The position numbers and the translations under genes were made by a program. Shown piece by piece: positions 50,801-58,666 of a DNA stretch of 64,000 nt (positions are counted from its first letter, which is position 1; every line of letters starts with the position of its first letter). The notes beneath the pieces were generated by a model. It was given only the letters and a program-made list of their open reading frames with translations. It was not told the origin of the DNA and ran no database searches. The DNA lies in the NCBI GenBank assembly GCA_021784575.1, contig JAJYHX010000003.1, positions 124,001 through 188,000 of the forward strand, given 5' to 3'. This stretch comes from Nitrospirota bacterium (GTDB lineage Bacteria > Nitrospirota > JACRHJ01).

Positions 50801-52673
50801 ACAGCGCGTCGTTTACCGGTGCCTTCACGACCACCTTCACCTTCTTTATGTAGGCCGTAGCGCCGTCTTTGGGCGAGAGGATTTCGAGCGCCGGCGACAT
50901 ATGTTTTATCCGCTCCCTGAGGGGCTGCCCGGCCCGGGACTGGCCGGCCGGTTCCTTCGCGCCGCTTTGCGGCGGCTTCGGGCCGGCGCTTGTCTTGACC
51001 GGGCCGATGTTTCCCGTTACGGCAAAGTCCGCCTTGAAAAGACCGCCCGAAGGCATGTCCACGAACTGCGACGCGTCGTCCCCCATGAACCTGTTTGAAA
51101 GCGCCTCAAGCTTCGCGCCCCTCGGCAACGATGTCTCGTCAACGCGCAGGACGTGCGTCCCCGGCGTTACTCCGACTATCGAGAACTTCCCGTCCGTGCC
51201 GGTAACAACCCGCGTGCCGTCTTCCATGTATATCACCACGCCGGGTATGCCTCTCTCGCCCTTGTCCTGTATCCTGTTTTTGTTTTTGTCCTGGAATATT
51301 TTTCCGATGATTACTCCCCTGGACGTAAACACGCCGCCGTTTATAATCAGGCTGAACTGCGCCTTGTTGGACATGAGGACGCCGCCCGCCGTGGAACCCG
51401 CCGCAAACGCCGTGTTCACGGCATCGGTTCCCTCCCGGCTGTCCGGGCCTACGGACGCGCTGTAGGAGAGTGTGGCCGTCCCTCCGGCGGGAAGCGCGCC
51501 CGCGCCAAAGACAAGCGCCGCCCCCGAAATCGCCGGGTCCGGCGACTTCCTTCCGCTTACCGCAGCGGAGCCTTTCAGATAGTGCAGCCCGAGCGGCAAT
51601 AAATCGGTAACCGTGAGGGCCGAAACGTCCGTCTTCCCGGTATTCACGACGGTAACGACATACCGGACTATGTCGCCTATAGACGCGGAGTTCCTGTCCG
51701 CGGTCTTGGCGACCTGGAGGTAGCTCACGGGCGGGTCTGCGGGGATGTCGATGTTGAGCGGCTGCGTCCCCGTCTTAATCGTGAAACTGCCGCCGTAGGA
51801 ACCCGGAGCGACGACATTGTGTCCCGCCGGGAACTCCGCCGCCGGGACGGACGACGGGAATATATAGCCGCCGCCGGGAGATACCGCGACGTGATAACTG
51901 CCGGGGTTTATGTATTTGAAGCTGAACTGTCCGTCCGCGCCCGTAACGACCGGGTTCTGCTGCGCTATCGGAACCTGGGGAGGCTGTGGAAGCGCCGCCG
52001 GAGCGCCGGTGGAGTTGTCGATGAGTGTAACGGCAGCCCCGCCTATCGGCTGGCCGTCCGACGAGTCGAAGACCGTGCCGTACGGGTCCACGAGCGCGGT
52101 ATCGTCCACGCTGGACATCCGGCTCACCTGGTCTGTATATACGACCTTGAGCGCCGAATCGTCGTCGAGCGATAGGACGCTGTTGCCCGGCACGGGCGGG
52201 CCGCCGTTGGACGTTATGCTGCCCCGGTATATCCCGGTTCCCGCGCCGGTCTCGGCGAGGGTGACGGTAACGCTGTCGAATATGCCCGATGAACCCGCCC
52301 CGTCGTAGCTGTAAATCACGGCGGTGACGCTCCCTGTCGCACCGATGAGGCCCGTCTCGAGGTTATTGTCCGTAACCTGCACGTATATCGTATCTCCGAC
52401 ATTATACTGGTATACTTTGTTCCAGGACGAATCGCAGAACTGCACCTCTATGGGAAGGGGCGCGCTCACAACCGTATCGGCGGAGGCCGAAATCCGCGGC
52501 AGCGGGTTCCCGCCGCCGTTATTGAAGCTTGCATAGGCGGTGTTAGTGATCCGGGTGCCGGGCGCGGGGTCGGCGGCATATGCCTGCGGGAGAGCAAAAA
52601 GCGCCCCCAGTAGGCACAGGATTACCGCCGCCCCTGTCCGGAATCTCATCCGCATGTCACGCTGCGCGCCCAT
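47847..52673 (-). CDS. 1,608-residue DUF11/SdrD-type surface protein with C-terminal beta-barrel
   Basis: A giant exported protein. After a signal peptide (ending PQAYA) comes a region shared with the neighbouring DUF11 proteins (TRITNTAYASFNNGGGN). Later modules, in order, are a Cna_B or carboxypeptidase-regulatory-like unit (DGQFSFKYINPGSYHVAV), a DUF11 repeat near residues 320-440 (VRYVVTVVNTGKTDVSALTV), an SdrD-B-like unit (FQDKNKNRIQDKGERGIPGV), and Ig-like units to about residue 840. The remaining ~750 residues are amphipathic strands rich in aromatic ends, consistent with an outer-membrane beta-barrel. It is the last gene of the sigma-54-driven surface operon. Barrel topology is inferred from pattern, not computed. 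An exporter or anchor role for the smaller DUF11 proteins is speculation. Confidence 0.8.
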   Translation of the reverse strand: MGAQRDMRMRFRTGAAVILCLLGALFALPQAYAADPAPGTRITNTAYASFNNGGGNPLPRISASADTVVSAPLPIEVQFCDSSWNKVYQYNVGDTIYVQVTDNNLETGLIGATGSVTAVIYSYDGAGSSGIFDSVTVTLAETGAGTGIYRGSITSNGGPPVPGNSVLSLDDDSALKVVYTDQVSRMSSVDDTALVDPYGTVFDSSDGQPIGGAAVTLIDNSTGAPAALPQPPQVPIAQQNPVVTGADGQFSFKYINPGSYHVAVSPGGGYIFPSSVPAAEFPAGHNVVAPGSYGGSFTIKTGTQPLNIDIPADPPVSYLQVAKTADRNSASIGDIVRYVVTVVNTGKTDVSALTVTDLLPLGLHYLKGSAAVSGRKSPDPAISGAALVFGAGALPAGGTATLSYSASVGPDSREGTDAVNTAFAAGSTAGGVLMSNKAQFSLIINGGVFTSRGVIIGKIFQDKNKNRIQDKGERGIPGVVIYMEDGTRVVTGTDGKFSIVGVTPGTHVLRVDETSLPRGAKLEALSNRFMGDDASQFVDMPSGGLFKADFAVTGNIGPVKTSAGPKPPQSGAKEPAGQSRAGQPLRERIKHMSPALEILSPKDGATAYIKKVKVVVKAPVNDALSLYVNGEEVKGHLGRTMKDQATGVAVYEFISVGVTPGEDNIIKAETKDASGKITAAAITLRASGRPAKIIVTPAKAEIPADGKTVTEFSVKILDEKGAVVGYPGTVTVLSPKGRILDRDMDKTEPGTQFEPADGSVKFHLKSPWRTGKDKITVSCNGVTAAVPVFFSPYLRRMIAVGDGEAAIGCGSTRNARDRTFASDNWLGSNFFLGGRGAFFAKGDIGWGTLLTAAYDSAKQKQDVGLFKTAVSNVESESQYPILGDDSKTGYEALSSDRLYLKAEKDKSSVTYGDFQTGLNQGGLAAYSRTFTGLVTDVDTKYFKMRSFASHTENEQVVDAIPGKGIAGYYFLSQAPIVVGSEMVVIETRDWRQPERVISRAPMTRWTDYTIDYEMGSILFRSPVPVRDDNFNPVYIIVSYENQGAEKHYVYGGRAAVDPFSWLETGFTGIVEQNGVSDNRMLGSDVTARLPFKTTVKGEWAQTDSLFNMDSIFTPKVGSAWSLKLFTNPIKNLKATAYYYNIGDFFQNPSATNYQAGKESYGADADYRITKDTEAYGKVFVEKDRLNHMHDDFASAGLKTAFLKMFKAGLDFQYQQSTEQFVPANLPTTRFPFDNSEEIPGRLTALKLFISAKPWKDVTVSADRTQDILRNRDNMTEAGVAYQYTQSTRLYIREQYLQLDNRSQARTVAGAESTIARNTVAFDEYRLVGGADGSRNEQSIGIRNRFDMGYGVTGNVSVEDLKTLSGQEKLAEPDAFASSLGLAYLEGKDIKATSRFEYRHATGDTSCLAELGCAYKMNSDFFLLASGRYFDDQGVSGSRILSRAAAGAAYRPAWTDIFNALAKFEYKYEKNPAALGLDGNAYIFSADGVLSPSSRTQITGKYACKYSAAGGISVFTDLVSLKAFYDLTNRVDIGGTARMFTDHHSASRLFGGAAEAGYRVIKNIWLSAGYSFDKFDSDLAQEDFRGCGPYLKLRVKMDEKSLKGLPGRL

Positions 52674-52694
52674 ACCGGCCTGCGTCCGGACGGC

Positions 52695-53999
52695 CTACTT
52701 TATCTGCACCTGGAACTCGAGTATCAATGTCCCGCCGGGCGCGATGGTCGCGGCGGTCGTGGATACCGTGTTCGTGCCGCTGTTGTAGGACGCGTTGCCG
52801 GTGGACAGGCTGCCGGACGGCCCCGCCTCCGCCGAGCCGGTCACATAAGTCGTGTTGGCCGGAACCGGGTCGGATATGACAACGCCGTCTGCCGGGCCTG
52901 CGGAAGCGCTGTTAGTCGCGGTGATGGTGTAGGTCAGGGTGGCTCCGGGCGCGGCGCTGGCCTTATCCACCACCTTGCTGAGAGAGAGCGCGGGCGCCGC
53001 CAGCGCGGGCGTTACGGCAACGAAGGGGCTTACTTTCGAACTCGTGTCGAACTGTATATTCGCCGTATTCGTGATGGGGCTGCCCTGGGTGTTCGCGTTG
53101 GCGGTAGCCTGGAATGTCAGCGTGTCGGTCGCGCCGGCGCCAAGCGTCCCGGCGTCGATGGTTATCGTGCCGCCGGCATAGGCCGTCGTGCTGCCGCCGC
53201 CCCACGGGGTCTCGGCCGTGGTGTCAGGCACGTTTGTTCCGTTTAAGTAGATAGTCCCGGCGACATATGTAACCCCCGCCGGGAGCGCGTCCGTTACCGT
53301 CACGCCGGTCGCGGCTATGTTGCCGGTATTGGGCACGGCTATGGTGTAGGTGAACGGAACGCCTATCGACGGAGTGGCCGTGGAGGCCGTCTTTGTGGAT
53401 GTCGAGAGGTTGTCCGCGTTGGCGGTGGTCGTGGCGATATCCGTGTCGGACGCGCCTGCCCCGCCCTTGCACGTCGCTACGGCGTTAGTCACTTCCGTGG
53501 TCCCGCTCGGCGCGCCGGCCGGGATCGAAACCACCATATAAACAGTCGTGGACGCATTCTGGTTGACGCTTCCAGTAGTAAGGGTGTTGGTCGCGCCGCT
53601 CCCGTTGGACTGTGTGCTGAACTGCACGGATGACGGCGTCCAGCTGGCCGTGTTCGTGTTGTTCGAGGTAAGCGCGAAGGTATCCGGGCCGTTGCCGTTA
53701 TTGTAAACGGTAACGGTGTAGATAACGCTCGTGCCGTCCACGCCAGGCTTGGCGTCCGTCCCCGGCACGACCGTTACCCCGTATACCTGCGTTACCGTTG
53801 TTGTAACGGTATTGGAGTTTACAGCCGACTGCGCCACGCCGTTCGCGTTATTGTAGTTTACCGTCGCCTGGTTGCTGATGGACGTCCCGGCGGGCGTGTA
53901 GGTGTTGTCCGTGAAGGACGTCTGTCCCGCCATCGCAACCGATGCGATAAGCATCATTGCGGATAGTGTTAATAAAACCTGCAGGGTTAGTCTTGTCAT
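52695..53999 (-). CDS. secreted DUF11-repeat protein (434 aa)
   Basis: Signal peptide (RLTLQVLLTLSAMMLIASVAMA) followed by Thr/Asn/Ala-rich beta domains. DUF11-type units include YTVTVYNNGNGPDTFAL, FTYTIAVPNTGNIAATGVTV and LTYTITATNSASAGPADGVV. There are no Cys residues in the repeats apart from one (ATCKGGAG) and no membrane anchor at the C-terminus, which ends LILEFQVQIK. AAAGGAG lies seven bases before the ATG at 53999, so the track start eight codons earlier is rejected. It is probably a cell-surface or outer-layer protein, third of four related proteins in the operon. Confidence 0.85.
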   Translation of the reverse strand: MTRLTLQVLLTLSAMMLIASVAMAGQTSFTDNTYTPAGTSISNQATVNYNNANGVAQSAVNSNTVTTTVTQVYGVTVVPGTDAKPGVDGTSVIYTVTVYNNGNGPDTFALTSNNTNTASWTPSSVQFSTQSNGSGATNTLTTGSVNQNASTTVYMVVSIPAGAPSGTTEVTNAVATCKGGAGASDTDIATTTANADNLSTSTKTASTATPSIGVPFTYTIAVPNTGNIAATGVTVTDALPAGVTYVAGTIYLNGTNVPDTTAETPWGGGSTTAYAGGTITIDAGTLGAGATDTLTFQATANANTQGSPITNTANIQFDTSSKVSPFVAVTPALAAPALSLSKVVDKASAAPGATLTYTITATNSASAGPADGVVISDPVPANTTYVTGSAEAGPSGSLSTGNASYNSGTNTVSTTAATIAPGGTLILEFQVQIK

Positions 54000-54103
54000 C
54001 TTAAAGCTCCTTTCATGGTTCATAGAACTGCGTTACCGATACAAACCGCTATAAAAAAGTTTTGCCCGCATCTCACCTCCATTTCTTTTTTTTAAAAGTG
54101 TCG

Positions 54104-54595
54104 TTATTTAACTCTTGCCTTGAAACTCACGCTGCCGGACCTCCCGGGCAGGATATTCCTTATCGTCCACTTTATGTTCGTATACATCCGCGGGGGCGCG
54201 GCCTTTCTTGCGCCGTCCACGGTCAGCGTCGGGGCCTTGTGAAATGTCTTGCCTCCGTCTACGCTGAACGAAACGACCGCATCGGCGCCCTTCGCGCTTC
54301 CGCCCATATAGGCCATCCCATGCGGCACCGGGTCCGAGATTACAGCATCCGTCGCCTCGGAATCCCCGTAGTTGGCGCAGGCTATCGTGTATAAGATCAC
54401 GTCGCCCTTCGTCGTCAGCTCCGCCGGCGCCAGGACTATGGTCTCCTTGCCGTTCCTTACGACCTTCACCTCCTTTTCGGCCTTAATCTTCAGTGTCAGC
54501 TTCGGGGCCTGCGCCATCGCTGAGGCCGCAAACGCCGCCACTGCAAAGACCGAGACCGCCATGACAAAAAACCTTCCTGCAAACCTCCCGTTCAT
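54104..54595 (-). CDS. small secreted DUF11-like protein (163 aa)
   Basis: Signal peptide (AGRFFVMAVSVFAVAAFAASAMA) followed by one DUF11-like domain: KAEKEVKVVRNGKETIVL, then DVILYTIACANYGDSEATDAV and DPVPHGMAYMGGSAKGAD, ending RSGSVSFKARVK. AGGAGGT six bases before the ATG fixes the start at 54595. The domain resembles the last repeat of the neighbouring proteins, so it may be a free single-domain version. It lies between the 610- and 434-residue proteins. Confidence 0.82.
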   Translation of the reverse strand: MNGRFAGRFFVMAVSVFAVAAFAASAMAQAPKLTLKIKAEKEVKVVRNGKETIVLAPAELTTKGDVILYTIACANYGDSEATDAVISDPVPHGMAYMGGSAKGADAVVSFSVDGGKTFHKAPTLTVDGARKAAPPRMYTNIKWTIRNILPGRSGSVSFKARVK

Positions 54596-54622
54596 ACCTT
54601 TACCTCCTGTCTTCATGGTTAA

Positions 54623-56455
54623 TCAATTAACCGTCGTCTTATAGCCAAGCGTCCCGCCAGCGCCTGCCGCCAGCGGCGAGAGAGTCCATTTGACACCCGT
54701 TACAGGGGCCGCGTCGGAGCCGTTCCATGTAACCCCTCCGTCGTGGCTGTATTGAATCGTCGTGCCGGCGCCCTGCGCGCTGCCCGTTACGTAAGTCGTG
54801 CCGGCGGGGACGTTGTCGAGGAATACGAGCGTATATGCGGGCGCGTCCCCGATGTTCTGGTATGTTATCGTGTAGGTAATCGCGGCTCCGGGCGGCGCGG
54901 AAGACTTGTCCGCGCTCTTGCTCAGGCTTATTATCGGGCTTAGAACAAGGAGCGATGCCGTATTACCCGTCGAGACCGGGCCGAAGTTCGTCCCGGCTGC
55001 CGTGGCCCTGTTCGTGAACGTCCCGCGAGTGTTAGGCGTTATGGCCTGGAAGCTTAAGGTCTCCGTCCCGCCGACGGCGAGCGTCCAGGCGCCGGACCAT
55101 GTGAGCGTCTGTCCGGATATCGCCGGGTCGGAAGCCGTAAGGCCGGCGGTCGAGCCGGGCTTGTACGTGAACCCCGCCGGGAGCGTGTCCGTGAGGGTCG
55201 TCATCGCGCCGGGCAGGGTCCCGGCGGGAGTCGCGGGGTTCGTCAGTGTAATGGTGTATGTAACTGGGGATGCGGCGATTGTCTGCGCCGGAGAGACCGT
55301 CTTCGTAATGCCCGCGTTCGGCGAGCTGACAGTAAAGCTGTCGTAGTAGTTGGATACCCCCGTGACGGGGTCTACGACGTTTATCCTGTAGACGCCGGGC
55401 GTCCAGGATATCGGTATCGTAAGGAGCGAGGCGCCGGGCGCCTCTCCGCTCCCGTTCGTGGTAATCGTCCCGCTCCAGAGCTTTGTCGCGCCGGCCGGGT
55501 CATACACCTGCACGGTAAGGGCCGCGTTCCAGGGAAAGCCGTAGGCGTTGACAGTAAGCGTATCGCCGCCGTGCCATGTGCCGCCGCTGCCGGGCGGGTT
55601 GGTGTCCCTCGTGTCGAACAGGAACCCGTTCACGCCGGGGTTCCCGAAGGTGAAGAGCGCGGTCTCCGTGAAGTCCAGGGCGGACCTGCCCGAAACGGGG
55701 TCTATGAAGTAGTCCTTGTTTATGGTGTTCGGCTCCGTGGAGGTGCCGCAGAATGCCCGTACCGGGGTATTGAGCGTGATGGGCGCGTTTGCGCCGAGAT
55801 ACGGAGAGCCGGCCTCGAACCACGAAAACGGCACCGTGATGTCAACGGTGAAGATATCCGCGCCGGTCGTCTGGTTTACCGCGCCAGTGTCCGTAACGGT
55901 CATGTAGCCAGTGCTGTCCGTCCAGGTCGTCCCGGCGCCGCCCGTCCCGTTCTCGGTAATGGCGCCCAGGAGGACGTTGAGGGGATTGTCGGCCGAGGCG
56001 GATGTCCCGTTGAAGATCATCAGCGTGCCGGGGGTGCCGGTCTTGCCTATCTGTATGCACCAGTTCTGCACGGAGGCTGAGGTCGGAGCCAGCGCGTCGG
56101 ATGTGTCGAGGAACACGGCCACGCCGGTATTGTTGTTCACCTCCCACACGCCCTGGCTGTTCTGGCTTAAGGGGTTGTTGTTCAGGAGAATGCGGAAATA
56201 GACGTTCCCGGTGGTTGTCCCGTCGCTCCCGACGTTGGCGGAGGCCCATGTCCCGTAGCCGCCAGTGGGGCCGTCGGAGGATATGTCCTGGTAATCCTTT
56301 AAGCTGTTTTCGCCGTTGTCGTCGTATATCGGGTTCCAGTTGTCGGCGCGGTTTATCGTCGCCCAGTTTGCGAATACGGCAAGGGCCGTATGCGGCAGCA
56401 CGGAGAGAACGGCCAGCAGGCATAAGCCGGAGATAACCAGACCTTTCGGCTTCAT
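54623..56455 (-). CDS. secreted DUF11-repeat protein (610 aa)
   Basis: Signal peptide (GLVISGLCLLAVLSVLPHTALA) and a first half (about residues 27-280) without DUF11 character: ANWATINRADNWNPIYDDNGE, WEVNNNTGVAVFLDTSDA and WFEAGSPYLGANAPI suggest a carbohydrate-binding-like beta-sandwich. An Ig-like unit follows, then two DUF11 repeats (VTYTITLTNPATPAGTL; ITYTITYQNIGDAPAYTLVF) ending LGYKTTVN. Its C-terminal domain resembles the 163-residue protein next door. It is second in the operon, 15 bases after the NHLP-like gene. Confidence 0.85.
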   Translation of the reverse strand: MKPKGLVISGLCLLAVLSVLPHTALAVFANWATINRADNWNPIYDDNGENSLKDYQDISSDGPTGGYGTWASANVGSDGTTTGNVYFRILLNNNPLSQNSQGVWEVNNNTGVAVFLDTSDALAPTSASVQNWCIQIGKTGTPGTLMIFNGTSASADNPLNVLLGAITENGTGGAGTTWTDSTGYMTVTDTGAVNQTTGADIFTVDITVPFSWFEAGSPYLGANAPITLNTPVRAFCGTSTEPNTINKDYFIDPVSGRSALDFTETALFTFGNPGVNGFLFDTRDTNPPGSGGTWHGGDTLTVNAYGFPWNAALTVQVYDPAGATKLWSGTITTNGSGEAPGASLLTIPISWTPGVYRINVVDPVTGVSNYYDSFTVSSPNAGITKTVSPAQTIAASPVTYTITLTNPATPAGTLPGAMTTLTDTLPAGFTYKPGSTAGLTASDPAISGQTLTWSGAWTLAVGGTETLSFQAITPNTRGTFTNRATAAGTNFGPVSTGNTASLLVLSPIISLSKSADKSSAPPGAAITYTITYQNIGDAPAYTLVFLDNVPAGTTYVTGSAQGAGTTIQYSHDGGVTWNGSDAAPVTGVKWTLSPLAAGAGGTLGYKTTVN

Positions 56456-56470
56456 ATCTTAACTCTCTGT

Positions 56471-56692
56471 TCAGGCGTTAAAACCGAACCGCCTGAACTG
56501 GTCGTCCAGCCAGAAATTCTCGACCTGCTCAAGCTTCTTCATGTCCATGGAGGACACAATCCGGCGCTCCATGTCCGTCAGGTCGTACCCCTCCTCGAAA
56601 CAGGCGACGTCAAGTTCGCGTCCGGCCCTTTCGCGGAAACGGGCATCGGTAATCAGCCGCCCTATCAACTGTTCCACGGCTTTCTGTGACAT
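56471..56692 (-). CDS. 73-residue NHLP/Os1348-like small protein
   Basis: A small helical protein: AVEQLIGRLITDARFRERAG, a charged linker, then YDLTDMERRIVSSMDMKKLEQV and a tail ending FRRFGFNA. The pattern (ligR-ltDxxFReraG ... ydLTxxErxxv) resembles the nitrile-hydratase-leader-like (NHLP, Os1348-type) small proteins known as RiPP leaders. It has one Cys near the middle and no Ser/Thr/Cys-rich core, and no modification enzyme is nearby, so a classical RiPP precursor is unlikely. It is the first gene after the sigma-54 promoter. It may be a regulator or chaperone of the exported proteins; this is inference. Confidence 0.65.
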   Translation of the reverse strand: MSQKAVEQLIGRLITDARFRERAGRELDVACFEEGYDLTDMERRIVSSMDMKKLEQVENFWLDDQFRRFGFNA

Positions 56693-56744
56693 TGGTTTCT
56701 TCCTTTCAAAAGAGCGGTCATCGCTTCAATTTAGCCGGAAATAT

Positions 56745-56760
56745 TGCAAAGGACGTGCCA
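56745..56760 (-). promoter_or_regulatory. sigma-54 promoter of the surface operon
   Basis: TGGCACGTCCTTTGCA on the minus strand is a perfect match to the -24/-12 consensus TGGCACG-N4-TTGCA. The expected start is near 56735, about 43 bases before the NHLP-like ATG. Confidence 0.88.
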
Positions 56761-56815
56761 TGCAAAATAACCCAATAAATTAAATATGTTATGTGTAAAT
56801 TAACTAATTTTGTCA

Positions 56816-56832
56816 TGGCCCAATAAGGGCCA
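56816..56832. promoter_or_regulatory. enhancer-like palindrome UAS1
   Basis: TGGCCCAATAAGGGCCA: six-base arms around AATAA, about 55 bases upstream of the -24 element. Very similar to UAS2. Confidence 0.65.
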
Positions 56833-56941
56833 AGTTAAAGCGATTTACTCAGGATTAGCAAAACCGAGGCGTGGATATTTGCAGATATTTTCTTTTAGAA
56901 TCAGGGAGTTAGGTAAAGGTGGGGGATTTTGCGGAAGGCTC

Positions 56942-56958
56942 CGGCCCAATTTGGGCCG
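56942..56958. promoter_or_regulatory. enhancer-like palindrome UAS2
   Basis: CGGCCCAATTTGGGCCG, a palindrome with the same GGCCCAAT core as UAS1, about 180 bases upstream of the sigma-54 promoter. Confidence 0.65.
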
Positions 56959-56963
56959 AGGTT

Positions 56964-56977
56964 AGCCCAAAAGGGTT
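56964..56977. promoter_or_regulatory. weaker enhancer-like palindrome UAS3
   Basis: AGCCCAAAAGGGTT, a degenerate version of UAS1 and UAS2 centred two helical turns from UAS2. It touches the stop codon of the NtrC-type gene. Confidence 0.45.
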
Positions 56978-58349
56978 ATTCTTTTTCCGCCGCAGAGAGT
57001 TTCTTCCTGTTGAACATCTTCCGGTTGATTTTAAGGCGCTGTGCGGCGAGGGTCTTGTTGCCGCCGCAACACTTCAATGTCTCCTCCAGGACACTGTTCA
57101 CAACGGCATCGAGCGAGAAGTTCCCGTCGTCGAATTTAAGCTGTATGCCCGCGCCGCAGACGGAGAGCGCATCGGGGTTCCTGTTTATCACCAGGTGTTC
57201 CGGGCGGATAAGTTCGTCGTTTACGAGAATGGCGGCCCGCTCCAGGCAGTTCCGGAGCTCGCGCACGTTCCCCGGCCAGTCGTACGCCATAAGCGCCTCT
57301 ATGGCCTTGTGGGATATTCCGGGAAGCGGTTTGCCGAGATGGTGCCGGAAAATGGGAAGGAAGTAATCGACAAAAAGCATGATGTCTTCCTTGCGCTCCC
57401 GGAGCGGCGGTATGACAATCGGGAAGACGTTCAGGCGGTGGAACAGGTCTTCCCTGAATTTTTCCCGCCGGACGAGTTCCTTCAAGTCCCGGTGCGTCGC
57501 CGCAATTACGCGGAAATTTACCGGCAGCTCCCTGTCCGAACCGATCTTGTAATAAGTCCTCTCCTCAAGCACCCGGAGTAGCTTGGCCTGGAGCGGAAGC
57601 GGCATGTCGCCGATTTCGTCGAACAGCAGCGTGCCGCCCGAAGCCAGCGAGAACTTGCCCACCCTGTCCCTGTCGGCGCCGGTGAAGGCCCCCTTGACAT
57701 GGCCGAAAAGCTCGCTTTCGAGGAGCGTATCCGGGACGGACGCGCAGTTGACCCCGACGAAATTGGACGGCAGGCCCCCGCTCACGAAATGAACGGCCCT
57801 TGCCAGCACCTCCTTGCCCACGCCGCTTTCCCCAAGTATGAGGACCGTCGTCTGCGGCAGCGCAGTGACTCTTTCGGCAAGGACAAGCGCCTGGCGCATC
57901 CTGGGAGACTGGGTGGTGATGGTCTGGAAACTGTATTTCGAGGCGAGGTGTTTTCTGAACCCGGAGTTCTCTCTTGCCAGGCAGCCGTAGTCGAGCGCCC
58001 GTTTTATTACCATCGTCAGCTCGTACTGCGGGGAGGTCTTCTCAAGGTAATCGAACGCGCCGCTCTTCATCGCCGTAACGGCCGTATCTATGCCGCCCTG
58101 GGCGGTAAGGATAATAAACGGCGTGTTGTCGCCCCTGCCCCGCAGGAAACGCAGAAACCCGATTCCGTCCATCCCCGGCATTACCAGGTCCGAGACGATA
58201 AGCTCGAAGTCCTCGTCATCGAGTAACTTGATGGCCTCTTCGGCGGATTCCGCTACGGAAACCTCATAACCCATGCCGCCCATTATATCCTTCAACATCC
58301 GGGCGCAACTGTCGCTGTCTTCCACAACCAGAATGCGTTCGTTCGACAT
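56976..58349 (-). CDS. NtrC-family sigma-54-dependent response regulator
   Basis: A 457-residue activator. REC domain with Asp54 in IVSDLVMPG, then the AAA+ domain with Walker A GESGVGKE, the sigma-54-contact loop GAFTGA, Walker [12 protein letters not shown] and [12 protein letters not shown], and a C-terminal Fis-type helix-turn-helix ([23 protein letters not shown]). It should bind the nearby GGCCCAAT palindromes and activate the sigma-54 promoter of the surface operon, which lies directly downstream. The cognate kinase is not adjacent; the REC-kinase at 46446-47669 on the far side of the operon is a candidate. Confidence 0.93.
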   Translation of the reverse strand: MSNERILVVEDSDSCARMLKDIMGGMGYEVSVAESAEEAIKLLDDEDFELIVSDLVMPGMDGIGFLRFLRGRGDNTPFIILTAQGGIDTAVTAMKSGAFDYLEKTSPQYELTMVIKRALDYGCLARENSGFRKHLASKYSFQTITTQSPRMRQALVLAERVTALPQTTVLILGESGVGKEVLARAVHFVSGGLPSNFVGVNCASVPDTLLESELFGHVKGAFTGADRDRVGKFSLASGGTLLFDEIGDMPLPLQAKLLRVLEERTYYKIGSDRELPVNFRVIAATHRDLKELVRREKFREDLFHRLNVFPIVIPPLRERKEDIMLFVDYFLPIFRHHLGKPLPGISHKAIEALMAYDWPGNVRELRNCLERAAILVNDELIRPEHLVINRNPDALSVCGAGIQLKFDDGNFSLDAVVNSVLEETLKCCGGNKTLAAQRLKINRKMFNRKKLSAAEKE

Positions 58350-58666
58350 GATAAACGCTCGCTTTGATTCACCTGCTCGAGTTCTATTCTAATTTCTTAC
58401 AGCAAAACGGTCAAGAATAAAAAAATTCCATTTCCTAAACCAATCATAATACCTGTGCGCAAAATTTACAAATCATAATAATCAATAATCTTATTAGCGA
58501 TAGCTATCGGGGCTGATGAAAACTCATTAATACTTGCAGGGGCGCAATTCACTGCGCCCGGCATTTGCGCGTCGCCCACGGCGCTCGCCATTCCCGCCCC
58601 GGCTTTATACGTACCGGGGCAGGCTCCGGCGGGAATCCAGGAATTTGCCTGTCATTCTCCGGCGGA
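58350..58666. repeat. 317-base gap with promoter and repeat units
   Basis: Contains the NtrC-type promoter at its left end. At 58537-58562 there is GGGGCGCAATTCACTGCGCCC-type hairpin sequence, and at about 58590-58646 a CATTCCCGCCCCGG...CCGGGGC...GGCGGGAAT nested palindrome, both of which also occur in loci A and C. No gene seen. Confidence 0.65.
58386..58414 (-). promoter_or_regulatory. sigma-70-type promoter of the NtrC-family gene
   Basis: Minus strand TTGACC (58414-58409), 17-base spacer, TAGAAT (58391-58386). Leader of about 30 bases. Confidence 0.65.

Noticed and set aside
48477-51098. 873-codon plus-strand ORF opposite the 1,608-residue surface gene
   Set aside because: It is a shadow of the minus-strand gene: no ribosome-binding site, low-complexity Arg/Val-rich translation, and the minus-strand frame has a signal peptide, recognisable domains and a fitting operon.
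56471-56692. RiPP biosynthetic cluster around the NHLP-like gene
   Set aside because: No modification, protease or peptide-export gene is present within the operon or directly around it, and the small protein lacks a modifiable core.
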